Shown piece by piece: positions 42,494 to 56,330 of a stretch of 64,000 nt of DNA (positions within the stretch are counted from its first letter, which is position 1; each line of letters opens with the position of its first letter). A program made the position numbers and the translations under genes. The stretch lies in the NCBI RefSeq assembly GCF_949987535.1, contig NC_080072.1:55434356-55498355 (forward strand), read 5' to 3'. Below the pieces are notes generated by a model, which worked only from the letters and a program-made list of their open reading frames with translations, did no database searches and was not told the origin of the DNA. The stretch comes from Balaenoptera acutorostrata (Eukaryota > Chordata > Mammalia > Artiodactyla > Balaenopteridae).

Positions 42494-45379
42494 GTTGTTT
42501 TACTTTCTTTATAGTGTACTTTGATGCATAAAAGTTTCAGATTTTCATTAGGTCTAATTTATCTTTTTTGTGTGTGTTTGTTTCTAGAGCTTTTGGTTTC
42601 ATATCTAAAATCCATTGCTAAATCCAAGGTCATGAAGATTTACCCCTTTGTTTTCTTGAAATAGTCTTATCATTTTATCTCTCATATGTAGGTCTTTGAC
42701 CCACTTTGGGTTAATTTTTGTATATGTTATGGCTTAGGGGGTCCAACTCCATTCTTTAACATTAGGATATCCAGCTGTATCTGCATCATTTGTTAAAGAG
42801 ACTATTCTTCCCTCATTGAATGGCTTTGGCACACTTGTTGAAAATCAGTTAGCCATAGATTATTTCTGAACTCTCAGTTCTAGTCCACAGGTTCATTTGT
42901 CTATTGTTATATCAATTCCACAATACGTTTTGAAATTGGGAATTGTGAATCCTCCAACTTTGTTCTTTTTCAGTACTTTTCTGGCTATTCAGAGCCCTTT
43001 GCAATTCCACATGAATTTGAAGATCATCTTTTCTATTTCTGCAAAGAGGACCTTTTAATAAGCTGTTGGCTTCAGTTTGCTAGCAATTCATTGAGGATTT
43101 TTGCATCTATATTTATAAGGAATATTGGTCTATAGTTTTCTTGCATGGCTTTTCTGTCAGAGTAATAGTGGCCTCATAGAAAGCATTATGAAGTAAGTGT
43201 TCCCTTCTCTTCTACTTTATTGGAAGAGTTTGAGGATTGCTGTTAATTCTTCTTTTAAATGTTTGTTAGAATTTACCAGTGGAGCCAAGTGGTTCTGCAC
43301 TTTTCTTTGTTGGGAGGTTTTTGATTAGTGATTCAATTTCTTATTATAGGCCTCTTCATATTTTTTACATATTCCTGACTCAGTTTATACCATTTGTGTG
43401 CTTCTAAGAACAAGACCATTTCATCTAGGTTATCTAATTTGTTGGTGACAGTTGTTCACAGTATTTTTTATAATCCCTTTCATTTCTGTAAGGTCTTTAA
43501 TGATGTCTATTTTCATTTCCGATTTTAGTTGTTTGTGTCTTTTTTATTTTCTTATTGTAGCTAAAAACTTTTAGCTAGAATAAGAAGATTTGATGGATGT
43601 TTTCAAAGAATTGACTTTTTGGTTTTGTTGATTCTCTCTGTTGTTTTCGTCTCTTTTATCTCTACTCTAATCATTATTATTTCTTTCATTCTGCTAGCTT
43701 TGGGTTTTGTTTTCTATTCCTTTAGATGTAAAGTTAGGTTACTGATATGAGAGCTCTCTTTTTTAATGTCAGTGTTTATACCTTTAAACTTCCACATCTC
43801 ATAAATTTTGACATATTGTATTTTTATTTTCCTTCCTCTCAAAGTATTTTCTAATTTCCCATGTGATTTCTTCAGTTAACCCATTGGTTGTTTAAAAGGG
43901 TTTAATTTTCACATATTTGTGAATTTTCTAGTTTTCCTTCTGTTATTGAATTCTAGTTTAATTCCATTGTGATAGAGAGATAATTTGTATGAGTTCAGAA
44001 TTTTTTAATTTATTAAGACTTGTTTTGTGGCCTAATATATGGTCTATCCTAGAGAATGTTCCACATGCATTTGAGAAGAATGTGTAGAATATTGTTAGAT
44101 GCAGTGTTCTATTATATATGTCTGTTAGGTCTAGTTGGTTTATAGTGTTGTCAAGTCTTATATGTCCTTATTGATCTTCTGTCTATATATGCTGTCCATT
44201 ATTGAAAGTGGAGTATTAAGCTCTCCAGCTATTATTGTAGGACTGTTTCTCCTTCAATTCTGTCAACATTTACTTCTTTTACTTGGGGGCTCTCGTTTAG
44301 TGCGTATGTTTTGAGTTACTATTTCTTCTTGATGAACTGACCCTTTTATCATTATATAATGAACTTTTTTGCCTCTTGTAACAATTTTGACCTAAAGACT
44401 ATTTTGTCTGATATTCGGATAGCCTCCCAGCTCTCTTTTGGTTACTGTATTTGGGAATATCTTTCCCATCTTTTCATTTTGAACCTATTTGTATCTTTGG
44501 ATCTAAAATGAGTCTCTTGCAGGGACTTCCTTGGGGGTCCAGTTGTTAAGAATCTGCTCTTCTACTGCAGGGGTCACAGGTTCGATCCCTGGTCGGGGAA
44601 CTAAGATACTGCATGCCCCGTGGTAAGGCCAAAAATATAAAAATTAAAAAACAAAAAATTAATTAAATGAGTCTCTTGTAGGCAGTATATAGTTGGATCA
44701 TTTTTTTTTTTAAATCCTTTCTGCCAATCTCTGCCTTTTGACTGAGAGTTTAATCTACTTATACAATATTTAACATAATTTGTGGTATGGAAGGATTTAC
44801 TTCTGCATTTTGTTTTCCATATTTCTTATACCTTTTTTGTGCCTCATTTCCTCTATTACTGCCTCTTTTTTTTTTCTTAATTGATTTTTTGTAATGTACC
44901 ATTTTGATTCCCTTCTCATTTCTTTTTCAGTGTATTTAAGATATTTTCTTATTGGTGACTCTGGGGATTATAATTAGCATCCTATAACAATCTAGTTTGA
45001 AATGATACCCACTTAGCTTCAGTAGTACGTAAAAATTCTGCTCCTCTATACCTCTGTCTCCCCACCTTTATGTTGTTATTGTTACAAATGACATCTTTAT
45101 ACATTGTGTGCCCATAATACTGTCTTTTAAATTTACCTGTGTAGGTAGTTACCTTCACTGGAGATCTTTATTTCTTTGTCCAGCTTTCAGTAACCGTGTA
45201 GTGTCCTTTCATTTCAACCAGAAGTCCTTAGCCTTCACTTCTTGCAGTAAGCCTAGCAGTCAGCCAGAGGTGAAAGCCTAGGGTCTTCTCAGGTGTTTTC
45301 TAAGCGTGCATTCTGTTCTGAGTATGTACGTAACTTCTTTTCTATTTTTTAAATTTTTTAATTTAATTTAATTTAAAAA
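42494..45379 (-). repeat. Old L1, antisense, split by a SINE
   Basis: Long antisense L1M tract ('gtgtactttgatgcataaaa', 'gtccaactccattctttaac', 'ccaactttgttctttttcag', 'gtgatagagagataatttgt'). Broken frames. Interrupted by the short SINE at 44522-44664. 44700-45379 is the more decayed end. Confidence 0.75.
44522..44664 (+). repeat. CHR-1-type short SINE
   Basis: 'gggacttccttgggggtcca' head, 'ggttcgatccctggtcgggg' box-B region, A-rich tail. TSD 'aaatgagtctcttg' repeated at about 44506-44519 and 44665-44678. Confidence 0.9.
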
Positions 45380-46104
45380 AATTTTTATTTTATATTGGAA
45401 TATTGTTGATTAACAATGTTGTGTTAGTTTCAGGTGTACAGCAGAGTGATTCAGTTATACATATACATGTCTCTATTCTTTTTTCAAATTCTTTTCCCAT
45501 TTAGGTTATTACAGAATACTGAGCAGAGTTCCCTGTGCTATACAGTAGGTCCTTGTTGGTGATCTATTTTAAATATAGCAGTGCGTACATGTCAATCTCA
45601 AACTCCCAATCTATCCCTCCCTCCACCCTTCTTCCCTGGTAACCGTAAGTTCCTTCTCTTAAGTCTGTGAGTCTGTTTCTGTTTTGTAAATAAGTTCATT
45701 TGTATCAGTTTTTAAAGATTCCGCATATAAGCTATATCATGATATTTGTCTTTCTCTGACTTACTTCACTTAGTATGATAATCTCCAGGTTCATCCATGT
45801 TGCTGTAGATGGCATTATTTCATTCTTTTTAATGGCTGATATTCCATTGTATATATGTACCACATCTTCTTTATCCATTCATCTGTCGATAGACATTTAG
45901 GTTGCTTCCATGACTTGGCTATTGTAAACAGTGCTGTGATGAACATTGGGGTGCATGTATCTTTTCAAACCATGTTTTTCTCTGGATATATGCCCAGGAG
46001 TGGGATGGCTGGATCATTTGGTAATTCTATTTTTAGTTTTCTGAGGAACCTCCATTCTGTTTTCCACAGTGGCTGCACCAACTTACATTCCCACTGTAAC
46101 TTCT
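45380..46104 (-). repeat. L1 3' end, antisense, about 720 bp
   Basis: 'attgttgattaacaatgttg', 'gtgctatacagtaggtcctt', 'ccattgtatatatgtaccac', 'ggagtgggatggctggatca', 'cagtggctgcaccaacttac'. The homologous sense copy at 28818-29645 shares the same layout, confirming orientation. Confidence 0.87.
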
Positions 46105-46690
46105 GATTCCCCAGTGTGTGTGGGTACTTTTGAATACACTAATTTCTCAAAGAAACTCTCCCCAGCTTTTCCTCCCAGACTTTAGACAGTTTGTTGTGTG
46201 TCTCAACCTTAATCTTTTGCACAAGGAGGCTATGGGGTTTGTTGGTTTGCCTTACTTCTTGAGCAGTGTCTTCTGCTTTTCCTCACTGAGTGAGTTCTGA
46301 CTAGGCAAAACAAAGGCAAGTACCTTGCATTAGTCCTGCAGGTCGCCCCCAGACAAGTTAGGACAAACCAACCCAAATTTTTTTAGAATAAGATCTGCTC
46401 TGCTCCCTTAAGAACCAGGGGTCAGGGCCCCACAAGGGCAGGCTGCTGTCTTTAAGACCGCTGCTGAGCTGGAGAGGGGGTTAAGGACAAGATAAGTAAA
46501 AATGCTGCAAAGCATTCCTTCTGATTTTGAGTTTCCTTTCTCTTGATTCATTGTTCAGGCAGTTGTTGTAAGCCTTTGACTGACAGTTTTTGCTTGATTT
46601 TTTTTTTTCAATGTTTCTCTAGAGGGACAAGTCCTTTGATCTACTTACTGTACCATTTTTGCTGACTCCATCCCATTTGTTTGTGTAATG
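46105..46690 (-). repeat. Old L1-like remnant
   Basis: Continues the antisense L1 context with low-similarity sequence ('ttaagaaccaggggtcaggg', 'cttctgattttgagtttcct'). Assignment is weak. Confidence 0.4.
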
Positions 46691-49600
46691 ATGAAAAACA
46701 CTACTTGTAAGGGATGAAGGGACCCCTAGGTAATTTTAAGAGGAGGAGAATACCATAACCAGATATGTCTTTCACAGAGATGACCTTGTAGTTTTGTGGA
46801 GAATGCCTCCCAACCTTCTGTAGGTTCCATATTAAGAAAATTAAGTATCTCTCCAGATTTTTATCAAATTGTGCATGATGCTCTGCCTTAAAATATTAGT
46901 TATGTAGGAAAATCACTTTGAGAGCTTGAAGGAGGGGTGCTCCTCGAAATGATAAATACTCTCTCTCCAGATCAGCAGCGCACTTTAATCTGTGAAGGAG
47001 CAGCTTAACGTGTGAGCACTCCAAGTAGTATGCGCCAGTGTGAGTAGTAGTGATGATTTGTTTATTGATTGATTTTCCGAAGCAATGTGGGAAGGCCAGC
47101 GAGATTGTGGTGATTACGTTACTCATTTTTTTCTTTGGCAGCCAGGAGAACCACAGGAATTGCTTTTTAGTGAACGAATTTTATATTATACCTCTATCTT
47201 CCCCTTTTCACTGAAACACAAATTGTATTTTATTGATTCTAACGTAAATACTTTTGACATTTTAATATTGCTAAAAATGAGATACATCTTACAATTAATG
47301 GCATGATTGATAGCATTTATCTTTTCTTAGTGGTACATAAGTTAATGATGCAGTTCACAGTTGATGCTGTCTTAGATTTTATGAACTATCAAATATTTTC
47401 ACTGGGCAGGAAAGCACTTCAGATCCATTTTGGAACAACATAGATGTGTAAATAAATATCTAAATACAAATACATTTATTGATTATGCTTGTTGATTGAA
47501 TCAGCCTCTCGGTTATTAGCCTGGATGACTGAAAGAGCAGATTAGACATGGTTTTCTTTTCTCCTGAGTGTGTCGATTTTCATGTGAACCTTTCCAGGGT
47601 ATTAGGTGGAATCAGGTCTTCATGGGAAAATAGGAATTAAATGACTCATTGGATAAATTATGCTTATTGTAATAGGCCTAGGAATCCTCGGCCTCTGCCC
47701 TCTCTGATTACCTGTTTCATCTGGCTTTTGGAATGTGATATATTAGGGTTCAAAGCTCTATTTAGCTAGTTTTGCTAGAAGGGGGAAAAAAACACCAAAA
47801 ACTAGTTTTTTCCTTTGTCTGGTCTGTTTGAAGCCCAGGTCTGGACTGATGCCTTGCCTAAACCATTACTTGTGCACCTGCACACTGTAAAGGGAAACTC
47901 TGAAATCTTTGCTGCATTTCATTTTGAGGCTCAGACCACAAAACACGAAGGAATGTAGCCAGAGTCCAGCTGCAATGTTCTTTTACCCCTTATTTCTTTT
48001 TTCACTGAGGACTGAAAAGTAGGTTTTAAAGTGATTTTTGAAATGAAATGTGTTGGTCATTGTTGTTGTGCTACTTAACCGTCTTGTTAGGTAATACATT
48101 CAGAATAGACTAGCTCAATAGATTGAGCTACGACATAGCTGGTCAGAGCATTTGGCTTTTTCAAGCCCTCAAAAGATGTCTGAAATTTTTTGTTTTATTT
48201 TCAGAAGGAGAAATAGGGAGTGGTGTAAATTGGCAGGCACTTTTGAAACTTCCTGGCCTGTCCCTGACAAGGTTTTTACAGATCTCTAAAAGCTGGTCAG
48301 CTATTTTTCTGTAGTGGAATTATTGGAACCAAGAGAAATGGTAGTGCTGCTTTTCCCATTTTGTGGATTTTTTTGTGCTTATGTTTATTCCTGTGGAAGA
48401 TCTTCTAAAACCCCAGGAATTGCTTTTTTAACCCTATTGGTTCTGATTTCTTTTAGAAACAAATTCTAGAGTACAAAGACATTGTGATATATCCAAAATC
48501 AGACAATAATGGGCCCAGATTGTAGTCATTGCATGTGGATCTCATGCTCATGAGAGAAGGAATGGTCAGTTTTAATGATCTGCCACCTTTTTGTGACTGG
48601 GGTGCATATGGCCATCATGCATACTTATACATAAAGGAGCTGGCGAGACAGATCCCCAGGCCTGTGACTTGAGCCACCTTGCAGCCACTTTGGCATGTCT
48701 GGATGTTTATGGAGCTTCCCCTTCAGCATAACCAGGTTGCATTTTGCCAGGAGGGAAGGGACAAAGGAATTTGCCGAGTGGCAGTGATCAGACTGATGCC
48801 CTATCTCTGTATTCCTTCAGCCTACCTCTTGGCCTGGCCACATTGACCTGTTAATAAATGAATGAGAATTTTTTCTAATGGTGTCTCCTTGAATCAGTGA
48901 GAATACTTTGAATTTTATTTGCATAAGTAGCAGATTCTCTATAGAAATAGTGACTGACCCTTGGGATTTCATTAGCATGTATTGAAAACCTAAATTTTTC
49001 AGACTGTAATTCTGACTCCTCATTGCTATTCTTCTCTGCTTTAGGCATACTTAAACACCTGTTGACACATCTTATATTAAAAATTCTAGATTCTTTCCTA
49101 AAAACATTCTCAGCTTCTGTTTGTAATCAAGCTGTTTTAATGTGGAGAGTTCAGAAGTAGTCGCTGTTTTCACTAAATTAGCATGTTTACTTTCATGGCG
49201 TCCAATTAAATCTGATGGCCTCCTTCCAGAAGTGGGAGATTTTCACATGATGCTTAGGCTTAAGTGATGTGGCCTTAATTTTCAACTCTTCTACTGTTTA
49301 TCCTATAAATTAGAACATTTTTTGTCACCTTCATCTTCATTTTATTATATGTTGTTGCTCAGATGCTGGCATTTAAAGTAGTCAGGAACTCAGACCTCAG
49401 ACCTTTATATTGAACAATGATTGTGATGACTTGAGGCAGAGGGTGAACCAAATGCTTTGGTTTTCTATTTTTTCTTGCTGTGCACCTTAAAAGTATAATC
49501 AAACAAATATTTTTCAGTGTGACTAATACAGCTGAAATGGATAAAATTATTAGTTCTTTCAGGTTTTCTACTTGATTACAGGAGTGTGGCCTAAGTTGAA

Positions 49601-52600
49601 AGATCTCTGTTCATGTGAAAACTTTCCCAAATGTCTATAGTACAGCTCCATTATAACTACCTAAGGGTGCACCGTGGAACAAAAATAAAGATGAAAAAAA
49701 ATGTTTCTGTACATGCAGCATTGTAAACGTTGTGTTTTAAAACCAGTCAGAATATTATTAGGTCGTATGAGTCACCCCTTCATTTCACAAATGGAGAAAG
49801 AGGTTGAAAGATGAAGTAAGGTCAAATAAGTTAACTAAGCCTTCACGTTGATCTGGCCCCCTGAGGGAATCAAGCCCAGAAGATGGTCCAATTGTTAAGT
49901 GTAGTACTTTTAAGCAAGCATTTAGGAGATGGAAGAAGTATATTTATCAAAAAGGGACTATATATGAGACTGAAATACCCCTTTCCTGGTTTAGGGGAAG
50001 CTCACTGGTGAAAAATGCCATGATGTGAATTCCTATATATTAAGCGGAGTCACCGTGTTCTTATTGAAAATGTTAATTATTTAAATCTCATTTATCAGTT
50101 GGTTCACTTAACATTTGTTTTTCCTCTAAAAGGTACAATGCAAAATGCCTCTCTTTTCTTCTCTCTTTCCTCAATTTATTTAAACTAGGCAGAGTTTGTT
50201 TTTGTTTTTTAATCACTTAAGTCTTTGAAGTTATGTTGGGACTTCACCTCTAATCACTGAGCAACTGGGGAAAGGTTGTCCTCTCTGAGTCTTGGTTCAC
50301 CTGGTATAATATCTATGCCACTAGATTATCATGAGGTTTAAATGAAGCACAGTGCTTGGCACACAGAAGATGCTCAATAAAATTTTGCACCTACTATTAT
50401 GTATACATTGAGCTTTGCAACAGTAATTCCAGGCAGCCATGTAATTTTTTTTTTCTTTCTAATTCTAGGTGCTAAAAGGAAAGGTGGGCCTAAGAAAAGG
50501 TTAAGGAAAATTAAAAATGCAACCCAGTAGAATAGTACTAGATTTCTTTTTGTAGTAATGCCACGAGGTACATCGTCTTTCAGTCATTGGTGTAAGTGGA
50601 AAGGACTAATGAAGTTTCCCAGAGCACTGGGTAAAAAAAACTGTTGCAGGTCTGAAGGCTTGTTTCTTACTTCAACTACTCAGGGAGTTTACTGCCTAAT
50701 ATCTGCTAATGAGTCGAGTAAGTGTCTGTGTTTTAGAACCTATCAGTTTAGCGAATGCTGAAACCCTTATTCTTAAAAGGAATGTAGAGCATGTTCAAAT
50801 AGTTAAACAGTTCCCAGCCTGGCCCGCTACTTACTTTTTTAGAGTTATCCCAGTGCCCTCTCAGTTCATAACCTAATTGTGGTTGTACATAAAGCTCTTC
50901 CGTTATTATCTAAAACTTTCCTCGTAAAGTCTCTCTTAAATCCCCATAGTTTGATGGACTGTCATAGTCTTTTGTAATCCTATGAACAATTCTTTCTATA
51001 TAGTATCTCAGAAATGAATTATGTTTATATATGTTCTCATTTCATTTTAACAACAACCCAGTGATACAAGTGATGTATTAGAGTTATTTGTCTTTTTCTT
51101 GTCTGAAATATTTTCAGTGTAGAAACTGCATCTTACTTGGCATGAAATTTATTCCATTGTCTTACCGAGAGCCTTGTATTGTGTAAACACTCAATAAATA
51201 TTTTTTGAATTGAATTAGGAGAGCAAAAGGGATGTTCAGTTTCTGCAAATGCTATTAAGTAATCTGACACTCTATGCTCTAGCCCATAGTTTTAACTCTA
51301 GATGCTCTGGCCAGGACAATCCTTGTTTCATACACTCCCTTAGGACCATGGGAAGCTATTAACTTCAGTGCCTCTTGTAATCCAAGGCACAGGCAGCCGT
51401 GCTAATGGGGCTCTGTTCAGGAGTGAGAGCAAAGAGTGTGTTTTAAAATGAGGAATCCCCATGGAAATTTTAGGCAGCAGAAATCAACAAAATAAAAATG
51501 CAGAAGGTGGTTGCTGGGTGAAACAGGAAATGAACACCTTATGGAGATTAGGCAGTCCACTGAGAGAGGGGAAATGTGGAAAATGAGTCAAAAGTAATTG
51601 TGTAGCTATTTCATCTCTGACACTTGGAAGCATATTGTTGTGTGTGTTGTTTTTAATGAAGTGTGTTTTACAGTGCTGATGTTATTATCTGGATGAGGAA
51701 GTCTTCTCTAGTATTATTGTCATCTCAGCTTTCTGCAACCAACTAAATTAAAATACAGTAATGTAATGGGACAGTGGAATAAAAAAGAAAACCAGATGAC
51801 TCTGACATGTGACCCTAACTTGAACTTACTGCTTTTCTGGTTTGCAGTGTGCTCCAATCAGAGAGGTTCAGTGTAACGCTTTGAGGGACCGGGGAAGGTA
51901 AAGGAATAATATATTTAGTTAATAGTGGGCTATGTCATGGGTTAAAGATTGTTACATTATTAGAATATGTGAAATCAGTGTTTCTCAACAGGAGGTCCCC
52001 AGAGCATCAATGAGCTCTCCAGGTAGCATGGACTGTCCTTCTTCAGTCTGTTATTAATGTGTATCATATGACAGCATAGATGCTTTGGATTCTGATATGA
52101 ATTAATCATTTACTCTAATAAATAAGACTTAATTTTATTGATGTTACATTGAAAGTAGTATCTTTCTTTCCTTTAATTCTTATGTTAGATTTTTTGGTAG
52201 GCAAATAATGAGGGATATGAGGATAATTATATCAAGCCGGAGAGTTTGTTGTAAGTGATTTGTGGAATCTTTTGGTTTTCTGAAGAAATAAATGGGTGGA
52301 AAGAATAAGAAAATTATTTTTAGGTAGATGTGAACTTATTTTAACTTCCCAAAGCATCTTATTATAATAGTTCTTTAGACAGTTTTCTAGGAATAACATT
52401 TATGTCCTGGATAATAGTGTAATTGTAAAACAAATTTATATCATTCTTTTAACCAGATAGTTCTATTCACTGCCATTTTTTACGCCTCTCCCCACAATAA
52501 TTTACAGTTACAAGATCACCAAATGTAACTTCTGAATTGGATTAAATGATCAATTGGTATTCAGAGTTTTTCTTCTCTAATTCCTTGAAATGAAAAATTG

Positions 52601-53639
52601 ATATGAGAGTTAACTCATGTATAGTTAAGTCACAGGAGAGTTAAATTGCAAAAGAGTTACATCACTGAAGTCAAACCATATGTTGAGGACTAGTACACGT
52701 TTGTCACTGCACAAGTTGCTGGTATTAGGTGAAATTACTCAGCTGCTGAAGTGGCATCAGGGATGGAGAGCAAGTCAGTAGACAGTCATCCTCAGCATTA
52801 TAAGGGTCATGTTAGAAATACTTGGGGATGAGTTGAGCAGCCAGCAAAGGCACGCTTTAGGAGATGGCCCCTAAACATCTGAGCTGCTGAGTGTGGAAGA
52901 GGCTTAGGAGCTGCCCAAGCAAAGGCTAGATACAACAGAAGCACACACACCCTGGCACAAAACAGGTATTGCACCTTTCCATTGGCCAAAGCATCTAGTT
53001 TCTCACCCAGCCTGGTGAGTGACTTCAGGTTGCTCAGCAGTTTTCTTTTAGGCATAAATAAAAGAGGGATAAGTTAATAGTTCAATCTTTAGTTGATGTA
53101 AAAATGAAAATTACTTTCAAAGATGATTAGCTTTGAGTGGTTAATATCAATATACATATATCCATTTATTCAAAGCATAGTAATATATCTTTATAAAGTG
53201 TTCTGGATCACAGGTTGGTTATAATAAATATATGACTAATTTGACTTAAACATGTAGTCACTTCCATGTATAACTATTTAACAGGGATTAACTATATATA
53301 TTGGCATGTGAATAATAAAAGTTGTGTTTTCTAAACTTAGGAAAGGAGAAATGGCTTTTCCATTTCACTCTTCTGAAAGAACTTCAGTATCAAGCACATC
53401 TTGAACCAGTTTATTTCGCCTCACTAGTCTCCGTGCACTGGCTTTAGAGAAATGTGAAGAGTAAAAGAGGGAATTTATATAAAATTACCATTGCATATAA
53501 TAGTCAGTCAGTAAATATTTGTATACTGGGTGATAATAATAAGTAGAAATGAGAAATTTGAGAAGTCCATGGCTTCTAATTCAGAAAGGATCTCTTAAAT
53601 AAATCACAGAAACATACAGACCATAATATGAGAAATGAT
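46691..53639. other. Repeat-poor intron stretch
   Basis: About 7 kb with no SINE, no recognisable L1 and no gene. Only ancient fossils: a sense MIR at 50220-50400 ('ggttgtcctctctgagtctt', 'cttggcacacagaagatgct') and a sense L2 end at 51110-51225 ('cactcaataaatattttttg'). Open frames (46896-47126, 48123-48314, 52807-53055 and others) show no domain or splice context. Conserved non-coding elements are possible but cannot be judged from one sequence. Confidence 0.5.
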
Positions 53640-54340
53640 CCATAACTTTGATTTCATTTTTTAAAACTTGCTAATAACAAAAGAAAACAAAAACAAAATG
53701 AAAAGGTAAGCCGCATATCAGGAGAAGAGATTCGTATCACATAGATCAGCCAAGGGTCAGGATCCAGAATATGTGGGGAAAAAAACCTTCATATATTAAT
53801 AAGAAAAGGAGCAGTCAACCCAATAGAAATATGGACATAGTGTATAAGGAAGCTGTTACAGAAGAACAAACACTAAATATCTAATAACATAAGGAAAAAA
53901 TACTCATTAGTATTTTACTAGTCTCACTAGTAGTTGGGAAAATGCAAATTAACACCACAAGAGATACCATTTTACATCCATCAACCTGGCCAAAAATCGA
54001 ATGTCTGTTTAGTACCTAATTTGGTGAGCATATAGATGAAAAGGAACTCTTATCCTTTGTGAGAGTTTCAATTAGTTTGTTTCAGAGGGCAATTTGAAAA
54101 TACAGTTAAATCTGCACAAACCTTCTTCAACCTAACAGCCTCACTCTTGGTTATATATTAGGCTTTTGAGTAGCTTTTACATATATGCTATCTATGAATA
54201 TTTATTGTGTCTATATTATGTAGATAATTAAATTATCTCTTGGTTACCTCTATTATTCTGTATTGGAATTATTCACAATTATATAGCTAGTATTTACTTT
54301 TTTTAAAGTGACTCTATCCTTTTGTACTATTCCTTTCAGG
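53640..54340 (+). repeat. Old L1 fragment, sense
   Basis: 'gggaaaatgcaaattaacac', 'cacaagagataccattttac' and 'caacctggccaaaaatcg' are the sense L1 ORF2 3'-end text. Decayed. Confidence 0.75.
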
Positions 54341-54371
54341 GTCTCCATTACAGTGAAACATAATTTTCTTT

Positions 54372-54740
54372 TTTTATAAGTTTATTTATTTATTCATTCA
54401 TTCATTCATTCATTTATTTATGGCTGTGTTGGATCCTCATTGCTGTGCACGGGCTTTCTCTAGTTGCAGTGAGCGGGGGCTACTCTTTGTTGCGGTGAGC
54501 AGGCTTCTCATTGTGGCCTCTCTTGTTTTGGAACATGGGCTCTAGGCGCGCAGGCTTCATTAGTTGTGGCACGTGGGCTCAGTAGTTGTGGCTTGCGGGC
54601 TCTGGAGCTCAGGCTCAGTAGTTGTGGTGCACGGGCTTAGTTGCTCCGCGGCATATGGGATCTTCCCGGGCCAGGGCTCGAACCCGTGTCCCTTGCATTG
54701 GCAGGCAGATTCTTAATCACTGCGCCACCAGGGAAGCCCC
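54372..54740 (-). repeat. CHR-type SINE, longest variant
   Basis: Reverse SINE with (ttta)n(ttca)n tail and head 'cgccaccagggaagcccc', about 369 bp. The body holds three 'agtagttgtgg'-type units, longer than the other copies. Confidence 0.9.
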
Positions 54741-55925
54741 CCCATTTTTTTTTTTCTTAAAGCTACTTCCTTTAAGACTAGAATACATGTTTCTTTGTAT
54801 ACAGCATCTCCTTTTCATACAGGGCTGATGCAGGTGGTTACTTTTTCTCATAATTCATATAATTTTCATATACCAGTTCTTGCTTGATTAGTTTTAGATT
54901 TATAATAATGGTTCTCCATATTTACTTTTGAGGAAATATTGATGATAATAATGCCAAGAATTTTGAGTGCTACTCATTTATATTATTGGAAACCTTTTTA
55001 AAAGACTTACAAAAGAATTAATTCTTCCCATCCTGCTTGTTAGTAGCTCCCATTAATATAAATGACGACTCCCAGGTTCATGATGTGGAGAGTCTAGTGA
55101 TGAAATACTAGAAGTGTTAATGGTAGTTAGTTATAGAAATTTACTGCTGTAAGTTAATTGAACACACCAGTAAGCAACTGGAGCATTTTATTATTTAGTT
55201 TGTATAAATATACAGTTGGAAAGTTAATGAGAAATGGCAAGTGTCTTGGAGTTTGATTGACAGCTATACTAAACCTTTTTAAAATGTGTAGATGACGAAT
55301 GAATTTACTGAGACAACTTCTGTTGTAAAATATTCCATAGAAGGAATATTTATTTTTGAGTTTGCAGTAGCATAATTTTGTCATTTCTGACTTTAAAACA
55401 TTAGTTACTAGAGGAAAAACTTTTTAGAAGTCACCTCCTAATATTGAATTTGTTAAATAGTGTTCTGTATGGGAGATACAAGACTTTCTTTTACTATTTT
55501 CTGGCTTCTATATTATTTGTGGTCTCTGCATAAATAAAAAAATGGGAGATTCCTGAGGTGGTTGAAAAGAATTTGGTAAGTAAATAGAATGTTATTTTCC
55601 TTCAGAGATTTCTAGGGGAAATGATAAGCAGTATTCTGTTCTAAGAAGATACAGGTTGGTCACACTTAATTGAAAGAAGTTTCCTTTCTCATTTTGGGGG
55701 GAACCTACCTGTCTTTTTAGCATGCAATTTGGAATAGACACTTAACTCAATTTTGTAGTATTTGTATTATTAAATGCTAATTCAAAGTCAGGGTTCATAG
55801 TATCAGAATTATAAACGCATAAATGAACCTGCTCACCTATTCATTCATTCATCAAATGTTCAGTAATTATGTACTGCCTGAGAGACATTTTTCTAGGTCT
55901 TTGGATTATACTAATGGAGTGGCTG
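54741..55925. other. UVRAG intron, unassigned
   Basis: About 1.2 kb; no gene, no nameable repeat. Short (ttca)n near 55840. Confidence 0.5.
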
Positions 55926-56036
55926 GTGGGATGAATTGGGAGATTGGGATTGACGTATATACCCTAATATGTATAAAATAGATAAAAAGAAGCTGCTGTA
56001 TAAAAAAATAAAATAAAATTCAAAAAAAAAAATGGC
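55926..56036 (+). repeat. L1 3' end remnant with A-tail
   Basis: 'gggagattgggattgacgta', 'tatgtataaaatagataaaa' and an A-rich end, a short sense L1 3' piece directly before a SINE. Confidence 0.7.
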
Positions 56037-56310
56037 AGGGACTTCCATGGTGGCGCAGTGGTTAAGAGTCCACCTGCCAATGCAGGGGACACGGGTTCGA
56101 TCCCTGGTCCCGGAAGATCCCATATGCCGTGAGCAACTAAGCCTATACACCACAACTACTGAGCCACACCTACTGAGCCCATGTACCTAGAGCCCATGCT
56201 CCGCAAAAAGAGAAGCCACCGCAATGAGAAACCCGCTCACCGCAACTAGAGAAAGCCCGAGCGCAGCAATGAAGACTCGACACAGCCAAAAAAACGAAAA
56301 AGCACAAAAT
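56037..56310 (+). repeat. CHR-type SINE next to the TMEFF1 retrocopy
   Basis: Forward SINE 'gggacttccatggtggcgca' to 'cacagccaaaaaaacgaaaa'. Its tail abuts the pseudogene that follows, so one inserted beside or into the other. Confidence 0.88.
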
Positions 56311-56330
56311 TCTCAGAAGTTATGTATATG

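Noticed and set aside
52807..53055. 82-codon reverse frame with a signal-like hydrophobic stretch
   Set aside because: No recognisable family, no splice or promoter context, and it is within the length expected by chance in an intron.
54390..54420. (TTCA)n/(TTTA)n run as a possible array of spaced repeats (CRISPR-like)
   Set aside because: It is the A-rich tail of a reverse SINE. No spaced direct repeats exist anywhere in the window, and CRISPR arrays are not expected in mammalian DNA.
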